64,000 nt of DNA from Hymenolepis diminuta (GCA_900708905.1 CAADRB010000005.1:3510791-3574790), one strand, 5' to 3'; positions 49,401 through 61,187 are shown, counted from the first letter of the stretch. The notes: a model not told the origin generated them from the letters alone. Translations and numbers: made by a program.

Positions 49401-52400
49401 ACGTAATCTTCCTCTCTGCGTTACATATTTGACGATTCTTCTCCTTCCATGACAACTTTCGCCATTTTCTTATTCTCTGTCAAAATCACTTCCTTCGTCC
49501 TATTCTTAGCCTTACAATGTCCATTGAAACAGAATCTGGTGTGAACACAGAAACCCATGTGTCTGGTTTCGGTAATTGGAAAGCAGTTTCCAACTATGGG
49601 GCATTAACAAGCAGAAAAAGATGCATCAAAATGCCTTTCCTGTTCTCCCAACTGATGTCACCGCACAAATCATCGACATCGCCAACATGACACCAGAAGT
49701 AAACTCTTCTGCCATTTAAAGTGCTGCCATTAGTCGCTTCTCTCATTCGCAGGAGAAACTAGGAAATCGCACTTCTTCTCAGCTCTTGCGTCACATGCGG
49801 TCCCTTGCCGGCTAAATCAAGATAGATGACGCAATTCTGAGATATTTATGAATAAAATGTCTTCATCTTAACACCACAGTACGTCCAATACCAGTAAAAA
49901 CAGTAGCAGCCCAGACGAGCTAGCTGAAGCAGCAAACAAAGCTCAAGAACTCAAGATTTGATCACGTGTGAATCATTTGTTTGTTCGGTGAATCATTCAA
50001 CTCCCATCCCCGGCATCCAATAACAGCCTGACGTGCTTAAAAGATACCTGGAGTAGATTGAATCTCTCGCGCTAAACATCATCGAATGCCGTGGCGTCAA
50101 TTCCTCGAAATACCTAAATCAAATCTGTCAATTTCGACGATATATGGAAACGACGGCAAGCAGTGTCAGATGGGCTGCAAATGTTCCAGGGTTGATATTA
50201 CTAACCAACAGAAGGACTCCTTTGGTTCTCCAGAAAATGTGCTCTTTAACCCATCGGTCAACCAGAATATTCGGGCTGTCAATGCTGGATCAAGTGATAA
50301 ACTCCCTTTGATACATAGAGAAGTGAGTATGATTGATGCTGTCTAGTGTGCCTATTTTGTAAATCTAATCAACTCTGGGGTCTTCTGGGTCCTTTGTACG
50401 TAGTTTCTAATACAGTGAACTTAATAAATAAAATGGCGACATCGAGGACTGCTTTTATGTGGAGAATCGCACAAAGTTCCTGTATTCATTATAAGATTCT
50501 TATTAAACAAAAGTCTGGAATACCGGTATAATAACTTTTTTGACATCGGGTTGGAAAAGAGAGAAAATAATCACGATAAAAGTCAATTCTATGTAAAATT
50601 AAAAGGTCAAACTAAGTCTAAAAATAGTTGAATTATTTTTAAAAGAATAAATCCGGTTCGTTCAATTTTAAGAAAAAAAACAGGAAAGGTTAAATTAAGA
50701 TATTTTAAATTAAATCTTTTACCGAATTTCGTCTATGAATTTGGACAAAAAAATATACTGCACTATAATGAAATAAATTTAAATTCTATTTCAAATTTTA
50801 AATTTAAATTTACGAGAAATTTATCAAAATTTATCAAAAATTTTCACTTTATTTCGGTTAATTTATGGAAAATTGAATTTATTTAATTTGATAAACGAAG
50901 GTAATTTCGAGATTTAATCATTTAAATTTTCAGTACATTGGGCCAAAATTTCAAGTGAATTAATCTTGAAAGAAAATTTTTTTTGGAAAATTTACTTTGT
51001 TTTAAAGATTAATGAAGTAAAAACCTCTTGCTTTATCTCAGCGGCAAATGGATCTAAATGTTCGCATTAATATTTAATGTTAATGCAGTTGATATAAATG
51101 AATAATAGTCATTGATTCATCACGCGATAGTATCTTGACTTCCTTCTAATAGCAAGAAAGGACTAATCTCGTTCGTCGATAGGTGCAGAGTAATTCCCAA
51201 GCCCATTTAGAAAGGTATTTTCCAACGCTCATCTTGGGTAGACGGTAGCATCGTGGTGTTTTCCTGGTGAGAAGTTCGAATTCTACAACCTCCATTTTAT
51301 TAGCAAGATTTAACCAGTTCGGTTGGCCGTTCTGGCCACTCACTGTGCACCGACGGGCATCGAGCCCGTGGCCTCTGACTTCTCAGACGTGCACGCTAAC
51401 CACTACTTCACGGATGCACTAAAATACTACCCTGAATGAGAGATGAACGCGGACCTCTGGTCGAGGGCCAGGAAATTTTACCGCTAGACCTAGCCTCCAC
51501 TGACAAACAATTAATGTAGCCGTTCATTCGCTGACTGCCGGTTTTAGAAATATTTATTCTAAAACTAATATGTAAAGCAAGAATTAAAATAATAAGCCAG
51601 TGTATACTCAAGTCGGAGACCATATAAGGAGAAGTGGCTATGAAAATTGAAAATACTTGGCTCCCACTGTGATTACTTATTGCATCTTATAGTTTTTGCC
51701 GGAATGCTGAGAAATTGACCTTTTATTTTTAGGTCTTGATACGCTAAGATTGGTTTCAAATTTCTCAAGGAAAGATATTGGAGGTGAAATGAGCACTGTG
51801 ATTCATTAGTGAAGCTGTATTTATTTCGGTAATTTCGGTGCCTTGCATAATGCACAAACTGCGATTCGGTTTATCATATACTTGCTGCCATACATCACTA
51901 TTTTTGGAGATGGCAAAGATGGTATAGTCTTTTTGTGGTTCAACGTTTATTGAGTTGACAGTGAATAAGGCTAACTATCGACAGTTCAGGCATATCCTCT
52001 GAGACTTCCTTTTATCATTCTACTCCAAACGACGTCCAGCATGGTCATTCAATGAGTCCTAGATTTGAAGCAGAGTTGAAAGAAGAAAATGTCATTTATG
52101 GAAGCTGCAGTTAATTTCGAGAGTCATAGCAGTCTGCTTAAATAATCCCTCTCGGAGCCTCTCATTCCTGAATGAATCATTGACTCAACTGCTTACATTT
52201 TATGAAATAGGATTTTAATATTTCTCTAGCTAAGAATTATGATTTAAATATCCTAGTCCATTTTTAGCTGTCTATTACCCTCCATAATTGTTCTAATACC
52301 AGAAAAAAAGCAAAGGTGCTCATTAATATATTATATTACCTTGGAAGCAGTCGAAAGGGCACTCCTAAAATATCCTCCATCTATTTAAAGGAAATGGACA

Positions 52401-55400
52401 GATTTTCATATGATAGAGAACCATTATAGGAGCGAGGATGAGGTACAATTTTTCAGCACCAACAAGACGGGAGTCTGTGCAAATATTAATTTTTAAATTA
52501 AGATCTAATTATACCGCCTTTCATTTCCTGCCTCAGAAAATAAGAACAGTCTTTTGAGAGCACTATTTTAGGACTCACTGAATTGGAAAGAAATAACCTT
52601 GTTATACCCGTTATTTAAACTACCTGACGTTTGATGTCTCTCAATAGAAATGAAATTACAAGCAGTCGGGAGATTTATAGGCCATATTAACCACAATTTC
52701 TACCTTCTCCAATTTATAGTATTAAAAAATGAGCAGTGAAGAGATACTGGAAAAAAACCGACGGTATTAGCGGGTACATCTCTTTTAATATAGTGTTTAG
52801 AAAAGAGATACAACAGTAAGAAAATCAATCATCAAAGTTGAACTTCACGTGAACACTTTAAGTAAATTATTTACCATCTACCGTACTTTAGAAGAGTAAC
52901 ATTTTTGTTTGCCACTGGTTATGCATTGTTTTCAGGGTAAGCACTTTTGAATTTGTATCGGTGATCGAATTAAATTTTCGGTGTATTTCAAAGCGAAATA
53001 GAATCAAACTCCGCTTAAGAAACACATTTGTATTACAAAACGGGGCAGACTATTCAACAACGATTCATTTTTCTCAAGATTTATAACCATAAGAAGGTAA
53101 TATGCATAATAAAATCATCTCCCTCCACTTATATTTACATATTGATACAGGCATTTGTTTAAAATATTATAGTAAGACGCATGAATGGGAAGTCCGAATG
53201 TACGTTTGTTCATTGGCTTGTTTACTTCAGCAATGGTAGCAAATTGAAAATCAAACATTCTCCAGAATTATTCAATATTAAGAACCAAAACTAGCAGCAC
53301 AGTGTATCATCTTACAAGCATATCCCTCTATCGTAAGCTCATGGTGAATGTGAGAATGGGGGACCGAGCTAATTTAAAAGTATGCAGATAACATACCGAA
53401 ATTTATGATTGCATGACAAGTGCAATGAGTGCGAGCCGCAAGCACGTTGCTACTTAGGTTTAGCTTGCATTCACTCTAGTTCGCTGACTAAAATGAGCCG
53501 AGAGTGTTGATTATTTTGGAGAAACAGTGGTAATGAGATATACTCTGTCAGTGCCACGTGCTACTTCAGAGAATTAAGAACATTCTGGCATGATGGTCGC
53601 TTTCTCTCCCCCTTTGAACTATTTAATGTTCCTTGCTCCATACTTCTATCCTTCATAAATCTTGCAGTCTTTATGCCTTTTCGTATAAATTTGTCTTATC
53701 CATAATATGTAGCTAAGTTAGGACCTAGTTAAACCGCGCTTAGTTCACTATCTAATAAGACAAATTAATGCCATAGTGATAGGTTCGAGCGTTCCCAGCA
53801 CTTCAACATCCTTCTTCACCATTCCTAATTCATCTAAATAACCTTGATCTTCGTAAACAAAGAGTGAAGTATTCGTAGCTTTCATCGTCTGTCATCTATA
53901 TTGTCTTTTTGTTTAATCATTTATTTAAATATTGCTCATTAGACGAGTATTAATTATATTAGTTGAATGGTAGATTAATCAATGTACTCCTAAAAATGGT
54001 TATGGATGTGGCCTGAGGATTTGGGAACTTTCTTCTCAAAACTGTGTTTGGCTTAAAATGAATGAACTTTGATAATAGCGTCTAAACATGATTGGACAGT
54101 GGTTAGAATTAGTCCACAGATTTTTCTGTGAAACTGATTAGATATTTTTCCCGTCTGATAAACGAATTTTTCTCCGTACTAATCTATCGAAAACTATATG
54201 TCGTTCATATTCAAATAAGGTTTATAAACTTCATCTCTAAAATTTTAAAGTATTTCCTTCCTGTCAGAAACTTATAAATACAGGTAAAATCATTAGAACG
54301 GAGCTCGTGACTTACAAAAGCGAAAAAGATAAATAAGGTTTGATTTTTAATGTTCAAAAGAGAAATTAGTTTCTAAATTGGATGAAAAGACTTTTCCCAT
54401 ATGAACGTGAAATTTTAATAGTTCCAGTCTTTGAATTAATAATTAAATTTAAAAAAATGACCGTGTGATCGCTCTGTTGAAAATATTACTCGTCTTTCTC
54501 CCATTAACTGTCGAATCGATCAATCTTAGTTATTTGCTGCACTATATTGAGCTTTTACCTTTTAGCCATATCACTACAGTGGAAGCCGGTTCAGCCCTCT
54601 GCTGGAATAATATCTAAATAAAGTCATCGTATCTTTCCTTACTGGGAAGTTTTTCGAAGGCTGGAAAGGCGATATCCGGAGATATAAAAATATTCCATTA
54701 ATTTGTAAAGCTAGAATGCACAATACCAGTCGGTGGCAAATTTTTCAGTTTTATCGTCTCGGAGTCAGAAGTCAGACATCTAGATCAATGTCTATCGATG
54801 CACATCCAGTAGGATGTATGTGCGTGATCAACCTCTCTGATTACTTCTGGTCAACAAGAGGGCCGGTGAAAGATGAGTTTCTAATAGGAATGACCCCAGG
54901 ATAACTTTCTTCTACCTAAGCCAATGCTGTGAACTCTTCTCCTAATAGGCTGGGGAGGGGGAAGAGGGGGGTGGTTTACTCGAGCAAGCCGATGTATCAA
55001 TTATTAATGTCTTAATCCCATGGAGAGGAAGGAGAATTGTTTCGTTTGATTTAATAATGAGCTACATTTGATGTTCATTTAGTTTCTCATTCAATAGCAT
55101 TCATCACTCGAATGTCCATCGCATATAATATCAAAATTGTTTGACGTTTTAAAAAACCATATCAATTAACAACCTATGAATTTTAACTGTGATTTGTTCG
55201 GTCTTCTTGGAAGTTACATTTAAAAAAGACGACCTTGGGGAACGATTCTCTGAACAGTTTCTTTATTCTCGGATATCACAGCCAAAAAGAAATATATACT
55301 TTAGGTCGATATTTTGGAAAGCAAACTTTCTTAATTCTTAATGTAGATGTATAATTTCCGACCCGGTAACTTTAAAATTTGCTCAGAAAGCGGGCACGCT

Positions 55401-57005
55401 AATACAAGAGCTGGGAATATATATTAATGTCCGTTCGATTTACGTGCACTTAACGAACTTGAATGCAAATTTTGTGTGATTTCCACTCGATCTGGGATCG
55501 TAAACGCTGATGACTCACTGGTCTTCAATATACCAACGGAAAGCTAATGGTTTCTGAAGGCTGTCTGAGTAAAATTAATTAAATTAAATGTCCATAAATA
55601 ATTACAAAGTTTTAAGCTGTATATTTATTCTTTGTGCTTCTGAATAGTAATTTAATTGAAGTTGGACATTTTTATCCATGTTAAGGAGTAACAGATTAAG
55701 ATGCTTGTACAATATTTGAAAATCTGCTAACTTCTCTTACCCCCAATACCTATCAGACCTCACTTCACATCACTTTTTGTGAAATTCAGCACAATAGTAG
55801 ACTGTAACTAATTGGTATTCACTTAGTAAATAACATCTGGATACCTCCTATAGATAGGTACCTATAAGTTTTGAAAAACAGGGAAAAAATGGACTTGTTT
55901 GCTAATAATAAACACATATAAAAGTGAATTTGCTCCTTTTAAGCGAGCATCTTGTGTACTCTTTACATAAATTGTCCCCAAACTAGGACTAAAACTTGAA
56001 GTCCTTCAATTCAAGACCCTCAGGAAGAACGTGAAAGAAACCATTATTTGTCAGAGCTAAAAGTTTCACACCAGTAAATAAAATTTTTGTATTTTATTAA
56101 ACCAAATATCATGAGTATATGATCGAACGTTCTATCAGGTTTTTCTGATAAATATTAAAACGGAGCCCTTGAGACAAAGATCAACTGGAAAATACATCAA
56201 ACCTTTTACAAAATTAGAAAATTACTAATCAATCTCAATTTTTTTCTATTTGAACAATTATACTTGAAGAATTGCTTTTGAATTAATCATAATATAGAAG
56301 CATGAAAATTACGAAATTGGTAAAATCTCGGGCAAAAAGTTACTTAAAACTCTCTGGAAAAAAGTGTAGACGATAGCCGCTCATACCTTTTAATATGTAA
56401 TGAGCGTTCCGATGTATAATGGTTAGAAGACAACCCTGTGTGACGTAAACGTTCCCAATGGGACTCCAGTGTTTCAGGGTTAGGATTATCTGTGAAAATA
56501 CCACCCAACTCTAAAGCTTCTTGATTTTATTGATCTAATGGACAAAATTCCTATCTCAGTTGTTATTAGATGACGTTTATTATCTCCCTTTTTCCAACCA
56601 CAGAAAATGTATCCTTTTTAGACAGCTTAATTGTTTATTTTGACAAAAATGTTAGACGCATTAAGATCACCGAAAAGGTCAAGATACTAAACATAAGAGG
56701 AATTAAAATATACAGAACAATGACTTTGTGAACAGAAAATACATACTTTGCATAGGCCTTTTCCAGTAGAGCCGGCCAAAATTCCGTATGACGGGAGGAA
56801 TGAACAAATAGTGGTCGACCACCGGGTCGGACGGGGAGTCGATCGTCAATGATGACCTCCTCCCAGTTGCCGAATTGCCAAAAGCGAAAGCAGAAGCAAC
56901 CCGCGTACCACTCAGCCCGGAATGATTGACCCTGTGGAATGGATCGCATTGTCAGTCTCGGTTGAGTCACCATGGATGCTAGAGCGGCGACCACCCAGCA
57001 ATCCC
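22294..57005 (-). CDS. Classical calpain homologue, probably protease-dead (8 exons traced)
   Basis: Exons in transcript order: 57005-56747, 46844-46655, 43807-43584, 34634-34253, 30677-30463, 26372-26171, 23446-23257, 22493-22294. Every junction keeps phase, giving about 620 residues from the active-site Cys to the stop. Domain order is CysPc (exons 1-3), C2-like domain III (exons 4-5) and penta-EF-hand (exons 6-8), the layout of classical calpains. These are calcium-dependent cytosolic cysteine proteases, or regulators when inactive. [10 protein letters not shown] contains the nucleophile Cys (codon 56998-57000). The catalytic Asn is present in RLRNLW (codon 43706-43708). The catalytic His position of the family motif GHAYSV reads GQAFGL (Gln codon 43790-43792). 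The N-terminal 70-100 residues are not resolved. The gene is tail to tail with the KNTC1-like gene. Confidence 0.88.
23257..23446 (-). CDS. Calpain exon: EF-hands 2 and 3
   Basis: After acceptor ttttag it reads [20 protein letters not shown], equivalent to the family ETCKIMVDMLDSDGSGKL. EF2 has lost the loop acids: Gly at position 1, His at 3 and Gln at 12. EF3 reads [14 protein letters not shown], a near-canonical loop with Asp at 1 and 12. The donor gtgatt leaves one base. Confidence 0.88.
23610..24125 (+). mobile_element. Solo LTR-like element in a calpain intron
   Basis: The stretch is richer in GC than its surroundings and has LTR features on the plus strand: a TATAAATA box near 23839, a run ending CTACA near 24117, and then a TTGGTGACTC motif that looks like the primer-binding site of a Gypsy-type retrotransposon. 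No gag or pol sequence follows. The left boundary is a guess, because no terminal repeat partner is visible. It surrounds the assembly gap. Confidence 0.5.
23993..24042. other. Assembly gap (50 N) flanked by identical sequence
   Basis: Fifty unknown bases. The 27 bases just left (23966-23992) are identical to the 27 just right (24043-24069). A single N also occurs at 23822. Confidence 0.98.
25515..25615 (-). repeat. SINE copy, tail half
   Basis: Shows CTTGGGTAG, GGTGAGAGGCTCAAATTCTG and CCACGTCTCCAT in the same order as the minus-oriented copy at 51185-51415. Confidence 0.55.
26171..26372 (-). CDS. Calpain exon: linker and first EF-hand
   Basis: One base plus 67 codons after acceptor ttttaag. 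The linker is [36 protein letters not shown] then matches the penta-EF-hand EF1 pattern EISAFELQTILN. The end LPYTM joins in phase 0 to the next exon. Donor gttcgt is weak but is supported by the phase and by the family alignment. Confidence 0.85.
26880..26972 (-). repeat. SINE copy, head half
   Basis: Carries the TGCATCGATGGGCATTGAAT and GATCTCTGACCACTCAGAC blocks of the family head, read on the minus strand. Confidence 0.6.
28600..28765 (+). repeat. Dispersed repeat B, copy 1
   Basis: GGACTACGTACAAAAGCCC, GATTTGATAGACAAACAAGA and ACTCAAGTCGCCCCATTTCA occur in the same order as near 41890-42080. Confidence 0.55.
30463..30677 (-). CDS. Calpain exon: domain III C-terminal half
   Basis: After acceptor cttatag it reads [38 protein letters not shown] then matches the family REVxxRFxLPPGEYxIVPST, followed by [11 protein letters not shown]. 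Donor gtgagc leaves two bases in phase with the next exon. Confidence 0.92.
31295..31400 (+). repeat. SINE fragment
   Basis: CACGCCCAGTGATGTGGATAG followed by a decayed middle; short and diverged. Confidence 0.4.
34253..34634 (-). CDS. Calpain exon: end of CysPc and domain III start
   Basis: Acceptor cttttcag. [18 protein letters not shown] matches the family MSFEDFLRNFTRLEICNL boundary. It is followed by [23 protein letters not shown] and [10 protein letters not shown], all domain III hallmarks. The insert between ICHV and FYGRW is rich in Ser/Gly. Donor gtgagt keeps phase 0. Confidence 0.92.
38650..38870 (+). repeat. SINE copy, near full length
   Basis: Has the head (GTGCTCGTCTGG, ACGGATTCAACGCC), the block GATGCACACTCAGG, and a tail ending GAAGCGTTTTCCTAAAGAG. 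Confidence 0.65.
41110..41275 (-). repeat. SINE copy
   Basis: TTTTCTAACGCTTATCTTGAG and CTCCCTGGTGAGAAATTTGA match the family tail on the minus strand. Confidence 0.6.
41890..42170 (+). repeat. Dispersed repeat B, copy 2, LTR-like
   Basis: Shares ACTACGTACAA, GATTTGTTAGACAAATCAGA and AACTCAAGTCGTAGTGCTTC with copy 1, then continues with a TATA-like GCATATAAAAC (near 42083) and an AATAAA (near 42125). That order is typical of an LTR, but termini were not found. Confidence 0.5.
42262..42284. repeat. Perfect 9-bp inverted repeat
   Basis: ATTGGCGAC and GTCGCCAAT separated by TTTGC form a perfect stem with a five-base loop, just downstream of dispersed repeat B. Confidence 0.9.
43250..43440 (+). 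repeat. Dispersed repeat A, copy 3
   Basis: AAATCAAATGAAGCATGACT, TTTGATACCTCGACATTGG and GCTCCCCTTTTCTTTATC. The part to its left (CCAAAGGACGAATCGTGAA) is also shared with copy 2, near 19835. Confidence 0.55.
43584..43807 (-). CDS. Calpain exon: CysPc PC2 core, catalytic His replaced by Gln
   Basis: After acceptor cttccccag it reads [16 protein letters not shown], where the family has GHAYSVTDV, so the His codon is CAG (43792-43790). Next come [14 protein letters not shown] (family RNPWG; the Asn is kept, the Pro and Gly changed), [10 protein letters not shown] and GEGEFW. The donor gtaagt splits the final Trp codon, which the next exon completes. Plus-strand reading frames here are shadows. 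Confidence 0.9.
44575..44790 (+). repeat. SINE copy
   Basis: Contains GGTGCACACCCAGTGAGCGG and AATGGTCAACAGCACCGG, the most conserved middle block of the family. Confidence 0.65.
45110..45400 (+). promoter_or_regulatory. Promoter-like island inside a calpain intron
   Basis: The segment is GC-richer than its flanks and contains an inverted CCAAT box (ATTGG 45131-45135), a direct CCAAT (45149-45153), CAGCTG E-box sequence near 45179, a 7-bp inverted repeat (AACGCGA 45206-45212 with TCGCGTT 45220-45226) and a TATATATAAG box near 45379. No reading frame follows. It could be an internal promoter, an LTR promoter or chance. Confidence 0.3.
46655..46844 (-). CDS. Calpain exon: CysPc middle (GSYEAL / MDDIIGG)
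   Basis: One base plus 63 codons after acceptor ttttgcag. [11 protein letters not shown] and [16 protein letters not shown] match the family GSYEAL..G and AMEDFTGGVTE motifs. The end [12 protein letters not shown] replaces the usual RGSLMGCSI, and the loop before the next motif is shorter than usual. Confidence 0.9.
48985..49395 (+). mobile_element. Degenerate LTR-like segment with primer-binding-site motif
   Basis: This GC-richer segment precedes a gag remnant and ends with TTGGTGACC at 49386-49394, the usual Gypsy-type primer-binding motif. A three-unit heat-shock-element pattern sits at 49057-49069. The 5' boundary and target-site duplication were not found. Confidence 0.5.
49519..50345 (+). 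pseudogene. Decayed Gypsy-type gag gene
   Basis: Starting near ATG 49519 the plus strand keeps the outline of a Gypsy-type Gag: an N-terminal stretch with [10 protein letters not shown], a middle part with [20 protein letters not shown], and a cysteine cluster near 50138-50200 ([14 protein letters not shown]) like the family's Y/H-x-x-FG-x-x-A-x-x-C motif. In-frame stops and frame changes interrupt it several times, and protease, reverse transcriptase and integrase are absent downstream. It is a dead fragment lying in the intron between calpain exons at 46.8 and 56.7 kb. Confidence 0.7.
51185..51415 (-). repeat. SINE copy, full length (best preserved)
   Basis: On the minus strand: GTGGTTAGCGTGCACGTC (box A-like), CGGGCTCGATGCCCGTC (box B-like), AGTGGCCAGAACGGCC, a pre-tail block TTCGAACTTCTCACC, and the tail ACCCAAGATGAGCG. 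The tRNA-like head and shared tail identify a tRNA-derived SINE. Confidence 0.8.
54745..54965 (+). repeat. SINE copy, diverged
   Basis: GATGCACATCCAGTAGG, a decayed middle and the tail CTACCTAAGCCAATG..TCCTAATAGG follow the family order. Confidence 0.55.
56747..57005 (-). CDS. Calpain exon with active-site cysteine (CysPc, PC1 core)
   Basis: The acceptor tcgcag is followed by two bases and then [11 protein letters not shown]. Other family hallmarks are [17 protein letters not shown] and the end [13 protein letters not shown]. The donor gtatgt leaves two bases, which complete Lys with the next exon. The family's upstream oxyanion-hole Gln should lie in the preceding, unidentified exon. Confidence 0.92.
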
Positions 57006-59594
57006 CTGCGAAAAATTTAAATCATCCGATATTGCTCTATTTTCTTAAAAGTGATAGTAAAATAAAGTAGTACATTTAACGTTTCAACAGTTTAAAAAAA
57101 CTTTGAGAATCATTTTTTCATCACTGAGCGCTTTAAAAGCTGTAAATCTATCTATTATTAATAATATGTGTGTCTATATTCCCTTTTAGGAAAGATTGCA
57201 TTCTCGTTTGCGTTAATAAAAGTCAGCTAACATTTGAAATCACTGACTTTATATTAATCTCTATTTTTGTTATTACTACTCAGAGTAGAACAAAAATTTT
57301 TAAATTTTTAATTGTCTAAAACAATTGATATCAGCTAACAGAAAGATCAATATACAATGGGGAGAGGGGACAAAGCGATGCTGAGAGCAACATCGAGGTT
57401 GCTCGGGTTGTACAGTGTTCGTTGAACAAGAGCCTCACTTTCCACAAATCAAATTTCACAATTCTTCCCCCCAGGAGAGCATCAAATGCATGTCTACGAT
57501 GTTCTTTGCTTATTTATCGGTAATTTTTAATCAAAATGGGTCGATGCTGTCACTTTAATTCATTTTTTCTTACAATTGATGAGAAGACAAAATGTTTTAA
57601 CATGATATTCAGCAGCTTACATTGGTAGCATAGCAGAAATGAGATCATTTAAATTTTTAAGGTTACTTTGGCTCAGGAAGCTATATTTCCTGTAGTCAAA
57701 AAGTTATTGATTTCCGATAATAAAATCAGAAATAATTATAAAATTACTAGATTTCCCTTTAAGTGAACTCCAGTAAGACCGGACATTTTAAACTTCTCGT
57801 ATGGCATCTACTAGGTCCTTTTGACTGCCTGATAAAATTAATGCTTTGATAGGGTCTAAGCGATCTCTTGACTTAATTTGTCATTCAATTAATTCCAAAC
57901 ATCGCGGATGGGGACGACCACTCAGCAATCTAGGGATCAGTTAAACTTTGGAACAAAATGAAATAATAAATAACGGGTAACCTTATGTAATCAGAATTCA
58001 AATTGATTCTCATCATTTCGAGCTCTAATTCGAAGTTTCCATACTCGTTCACCTCTAACGGAACTATTTACTGTTTCTTATGTTTAAATACTTCCTCGTG
58101 GTTAATTATTTGGCCATATTTTCCTTAGCCACCAAAAAAATGCATCCAATTGTTGTTTTTCTTTTAATTCTACATCGAAACAGATTTTAATTGCCAGAAA
58201 TTTATTCTTTCTGAACGCGAATAATAGCAAGCACAATCACTGAAATACATCTGCATTAACTTTCCAAGCTCAAACTTCCCATTTCATCGTTCATTTTAGA
58301 TAAGAATCAAATGAAGATTAAGCACACAGTGCTAGATTTTTATGAACCCATAACTGGTTGAAGTTTCTCTACCTGGAAATCTTCTATCCATCGGCACTTT
58401 ACGCAACTCTGTTTATCTCTGAATCATGTGTTATTAAATGCTATTATCATGTGCCACTTCAAATTATAGCTTCTATTAAATAGTTTAAATATTCAATATA
58501 AATTAAACATTTGGCTTTTAAATATTTATAGTCAAAGAGTTGATTTATTTAAATGTATATGAATTCCGTTAAATATTGATCGGTTGATCAGGTTAAATAT
58601 CGCCATGTCTTCCTGTTAAGTAGATATTGATAAACAGTCAATTTTGATTCAAGTTGTTTGGCCAATAAGCAAAGGTAATCCGTTTCAATTAATTTATAAC
58701 ACGTATAAATTGAATTTTATTTGCAAAGTTTGGAAGCTTGTTCCTTTGAAAATGGGAGTGAAAGGGAGAGAAATAAGCTGGTTTGAGAGGGTGTGAAAGA
58801 GTGAGCAAGGAAATCAGAAAAAACATCAAAGCCCGATTTGATTCAAAGGATATTTTTTTCTTTTGATTCTATTTCCGTTCCTCTCTTTCAGCGTTCCCTC
58901 TTCTCAATCAACGCGGATAGAATTATAATTTGATGGCTAACTCAAAGATAATTTCATTCCCAAAGTAGATATAATTTTGATTTGAATCTCTCGTGTTAGA
59001 TTTAATCAAAATATTGAAAATCCATATCGGTGGCTGAATAGGATATTTCATTTACGATGTCATATTAACGAGTTAAACTGATCTACAGATCAGATCAGGA
59101 TCCCCTTAATTGTAATGAAAAGCTAATTACAGATAATTGATATAAAGTTATCACCCATGAGGAGCGCAAATATATATCGACAGGAAAAACCAGTAAAATA
59201 GTTATAATAAAAGTTGACAGAGACTCGATTTGAAGTGAAGAATAAAAGTAAAAATCTTTACGTCATGAAAATTCTAAGTTCATTTACTTCTCCACTTTAC
59301 ACCATGGGTGCAGTTCAAAATTCGGAATTTGATCCCAGGGTTCCACAGCGAGTACATGTCCGCTGAACTTCATGATCAGCTGAGTAAATTGTGTGGTTGG
59401 TCCCAGTTTTTCAGTATATCTGCCTCCTCTAATTGCCAACATTTGATATTATTTTTTTTCATAAAATGGATGAATCAACTTGATTTTTTGTTTAAAACAG
59501 TCAATTTGTAATAAAACCGTTCAATGAAATGTTCACATATTCACAATAACTCATTTAAGACCAAATAACAAAATAAATGCATTAATTTATATGT

Positions 59595-59653
59595 TGTAAT
59601 TGTAATTATAATTTTATTATAATTATATATTATATATAATTTTATAATTATAA
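59595..59653. repeat. AT-only near-palindrome
   Basis: Alternating ATTATAATTTTATTATAAT blocks arranged almost symmetrically around 59625; it could form a cruciform or be a decayed AT microsatellite. Confidence 0.7.
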
Positions 59654-61187
59654 TGTCCCAATCTTTTAAATTTCTTCTATTTTTGTAATACAGCCACAAG
59701 ACGTAATACATTTAAATCGAAATTTCATTTATTTTTCTTTCTATTCTCAAATATCGACTTAGCAAATAATATTTTAATAAGAAAATTAATATATAAAACT
59801 TGAAATTAATTTTGTTTTCATTATTAAAGGAACAAAAATGCCTTTTATTCAATAGTCATTTTGTTATTCCTTAAAATTAAGTTTATTTTAATTCAAAACA
59901 TTCCTTTTAGTTTAGAGTATTCATAAAATCACAAAAGAAATGGGGCTTATTTTACCTTTTAAACAAAATTTACGACATTTTTTAATTCACAAATTTTGTT
60001 TTATTTATTAATTTGTTGAATTCTATTTATTGTACTGAATATTATACCCATGGCTGTGCTTAAAACTTGACATGTTTCAATCACGGGAAGTAAGTACACT
60101 AACTTATGAAACGGGGAAGTGGTCTTGAAGAAGGTATTGGTGGCATCAGGAGGCGTCGAAAGCATTACTATACTTTATTTCTGAAAGCATTGGGACTTCA
60201 ATGTTATCATAAGGGTTGTCCTATGCAGTTTCCTGATGTTAAATTCCATTTTCATTGGCGGGATTACATTTGCAATATTCACAGTTCGTGGATTCACTTC
60301 TGTATTTAGCTCTGCCGCAAATCTTCCAAAGTAATGAAGGAGATTTTAAACGCTCTATGATACAGTTTTTCAAATAAATTGCTGTATAAAAATCTCAAAA
60401 CCCAATCAGAGTTTCAGGGTACCTCACCACGTATTAAGGTGACGAAAACGCTTTTAAGCCTTATCCAGTGAGTACGTTTTTTACAAATAAGTTTAAAAAT
60501 ATAAAAATTTTTTGATAAATGAATGGATTTTAAACCTACGCCACAAGAAGTGACAAATCCTTCCGTATTTTTTAATAGGGACGAATTTAACACCCACTAA
60601 ACAGGGTGAAAATGGATTACTTTGGAATGAAAATAAAACAGGAAAAAAATGAAGAGGTTGGAAGATAGACAAAGAGAAGGCAAAGACCACATCGTCAAAT
60701 GTGTTGAGAACACAACTTTTTCTGGAAATAATTGAATGAAATATATGATTGTGAAATTGAAACTTAAAAAACTCAATTCAAATCAGGAAGTGTGTGTATT
60801 TGGTGTTTAAATTTTTATGCCAAAAGGGATCATTTAATGGAAATTCAACTATAACAGATCTGATCAAAAGAGGATAGGTGAATGCCTCCTTGGGTTGGAA
60901 AATAAGCTAAGAAATTGAATCTTCCCTAGGATATATTACTTTATACCGAAACTATACTCAAAACCCAATTAATTTTAAAATCCCATAACGCACTGTGTAA
61001 CCAAGAATAACAATTGGGAGACACAAGATTTAAAAACAAGAGAGTTGCGTCTAATAGAAGATGTTGGCAGATAATTTTCTCACTACGGCTGAGGATAATT
61101 TATTTGATGTGGAAGTTTATTTTTAGATTTTCACTTTATTATATAAACATATATTTTATTCAAATTTTTCTTTTATGGAAAGGCTCA

